From assembly GCA_025922755.1 (NCBI GenBank), contig JAICHE010000019.1, forward strand, positions 1-12,145: a stretch of DNA of 12,145 nt. Reading direction: 5' to 3'. The position numbers were made by a program, and so were the translations under genes. Positions 12,057-12,145 of this stretch are shown one piece after another. Origin of the DNA: Nitrososphaeraceae archaeon (GTDB lineage Archaea > Thermoproteota > Nitrososphaeria > Nitrososphaerales > Nitrosopumilaceae). The notes under the pieces are model-generated. The model saw only the letters and a list, made by a program, of their open reading frames with translations, did not search any database and was not told the origin of the DNA. Within the stretch, counting starts at the first letter, position 1, and each line of letters opens with the position of its first letter.

Positions 12057-12145
12057 TTTAGGCAGGTTAAGATCACATATTTCCTAATTGTCTAAATTAC
12101 TCTAAGTTTAGAAATTATTAATTGTAAAACCCTAATAATTAAGAG
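12057..12145. other. Intergenic DNA at the window end
   Basis: There is no open frame of note in the last 89 bases. AT-rich segments here may belong to the promoter of a gene beyond the window; nothing definite is visible. Confidence 0.4.

Noticed and set aside
1..12145. A multi-gene defence, mobile or biosynthetic system
   Set aside because: No nuclease, transposase, integrase, CRISPR repeat, toxin pair or biosynthetic cluster is visible; gene content is housekeeping plus lineage-specific single genes.

Overview
The window looks like core chromosome of an ammonia-oxidising archaeon of the Nitrosopumilus type (Nitrososphaerota/Thaumarchaeota). This is inferred from several things. The DNA is very AT-rich. 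The archaeal gene order DUF655 - KsgA/Dim1 - HemK-like methyltransferase is present. Genes are preceded by TATA-like boxes about 25-30 bases before the start codon, which fits leaderless mRNAs. TTG starts are frequent. Several protein families look typically thaumarchaeal, including the exported protein with a C...C...RGWG N-terminal motif and the small P-E-I-R-F-A-G-F family. I saw no insertion sequence, phage gene, CRISPR array or toxin-antitoxin pair.

Layout. Positions 1-1695 (+) carry a translation/rRNA-modification operon: a 5'-truncated DUF655 protein, the KsgA/Dim1 rRNA dimethyltransferase (ATGA overlap) and a HemK/Mtq2-like methyltransferase (26-base overlap, TTG start after a good Shine-Dalgarno). 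It meets a convergent isocitrate dehydrogenase-family gene (1696-2736, -) with no gap. A divergent promoter region then leads to a metallophosphoesterase (2838-3584, +), a tRNA-Ser(GCT) with encoded CCA (3618-3704), and two short genes: a zinc ribbon of 53 aa and a coiled coil of 56 aa. The coiled-coil gene overlaps tail-to-tail with a two-gene minus-strand operon (4140-6161). That operon encodes a SirB1-like transglutaminase-fold/TPR protein and an unrecognised 398-aa protein with a His/Glu-rich motif.

From 6255 on: a Trm112-type zinc ribbon fused to a SAM methyltransferase (+); a tiny Cys-rich protein on the minus strand (7144-7305) that is easily missed; and a gene-poor stretch (7306-7696) with a candidate structured RNA. 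Then come a polytopic membrane protein with a duplicated D-x3-H-x12-H motif (7697-8773), a small thaumarchaeal family protein (8872-9231) and a secreted protein of two repeated domains whose start is better placed at 9291. The end holds a stand-alone CheY-type receiver (10639-11007, -), a 19-bp near-perfect palindrome upstream of it, and three small genes: coiled coil, basic hypothetical and single-membrane-span.

How the genes work together. The left part concerns ribosome and release-factor modification, which the Trm112-type gene may also touch on. The rest is ordinary housekeeping plus lineage-specific proteins of unknown role. I found no clear multi-gene novel system. The best leads are the candidate ncRNA at 7538-7643, the duplicated histidine motif in the membrane protein, and the palindrome at 11043-11061.
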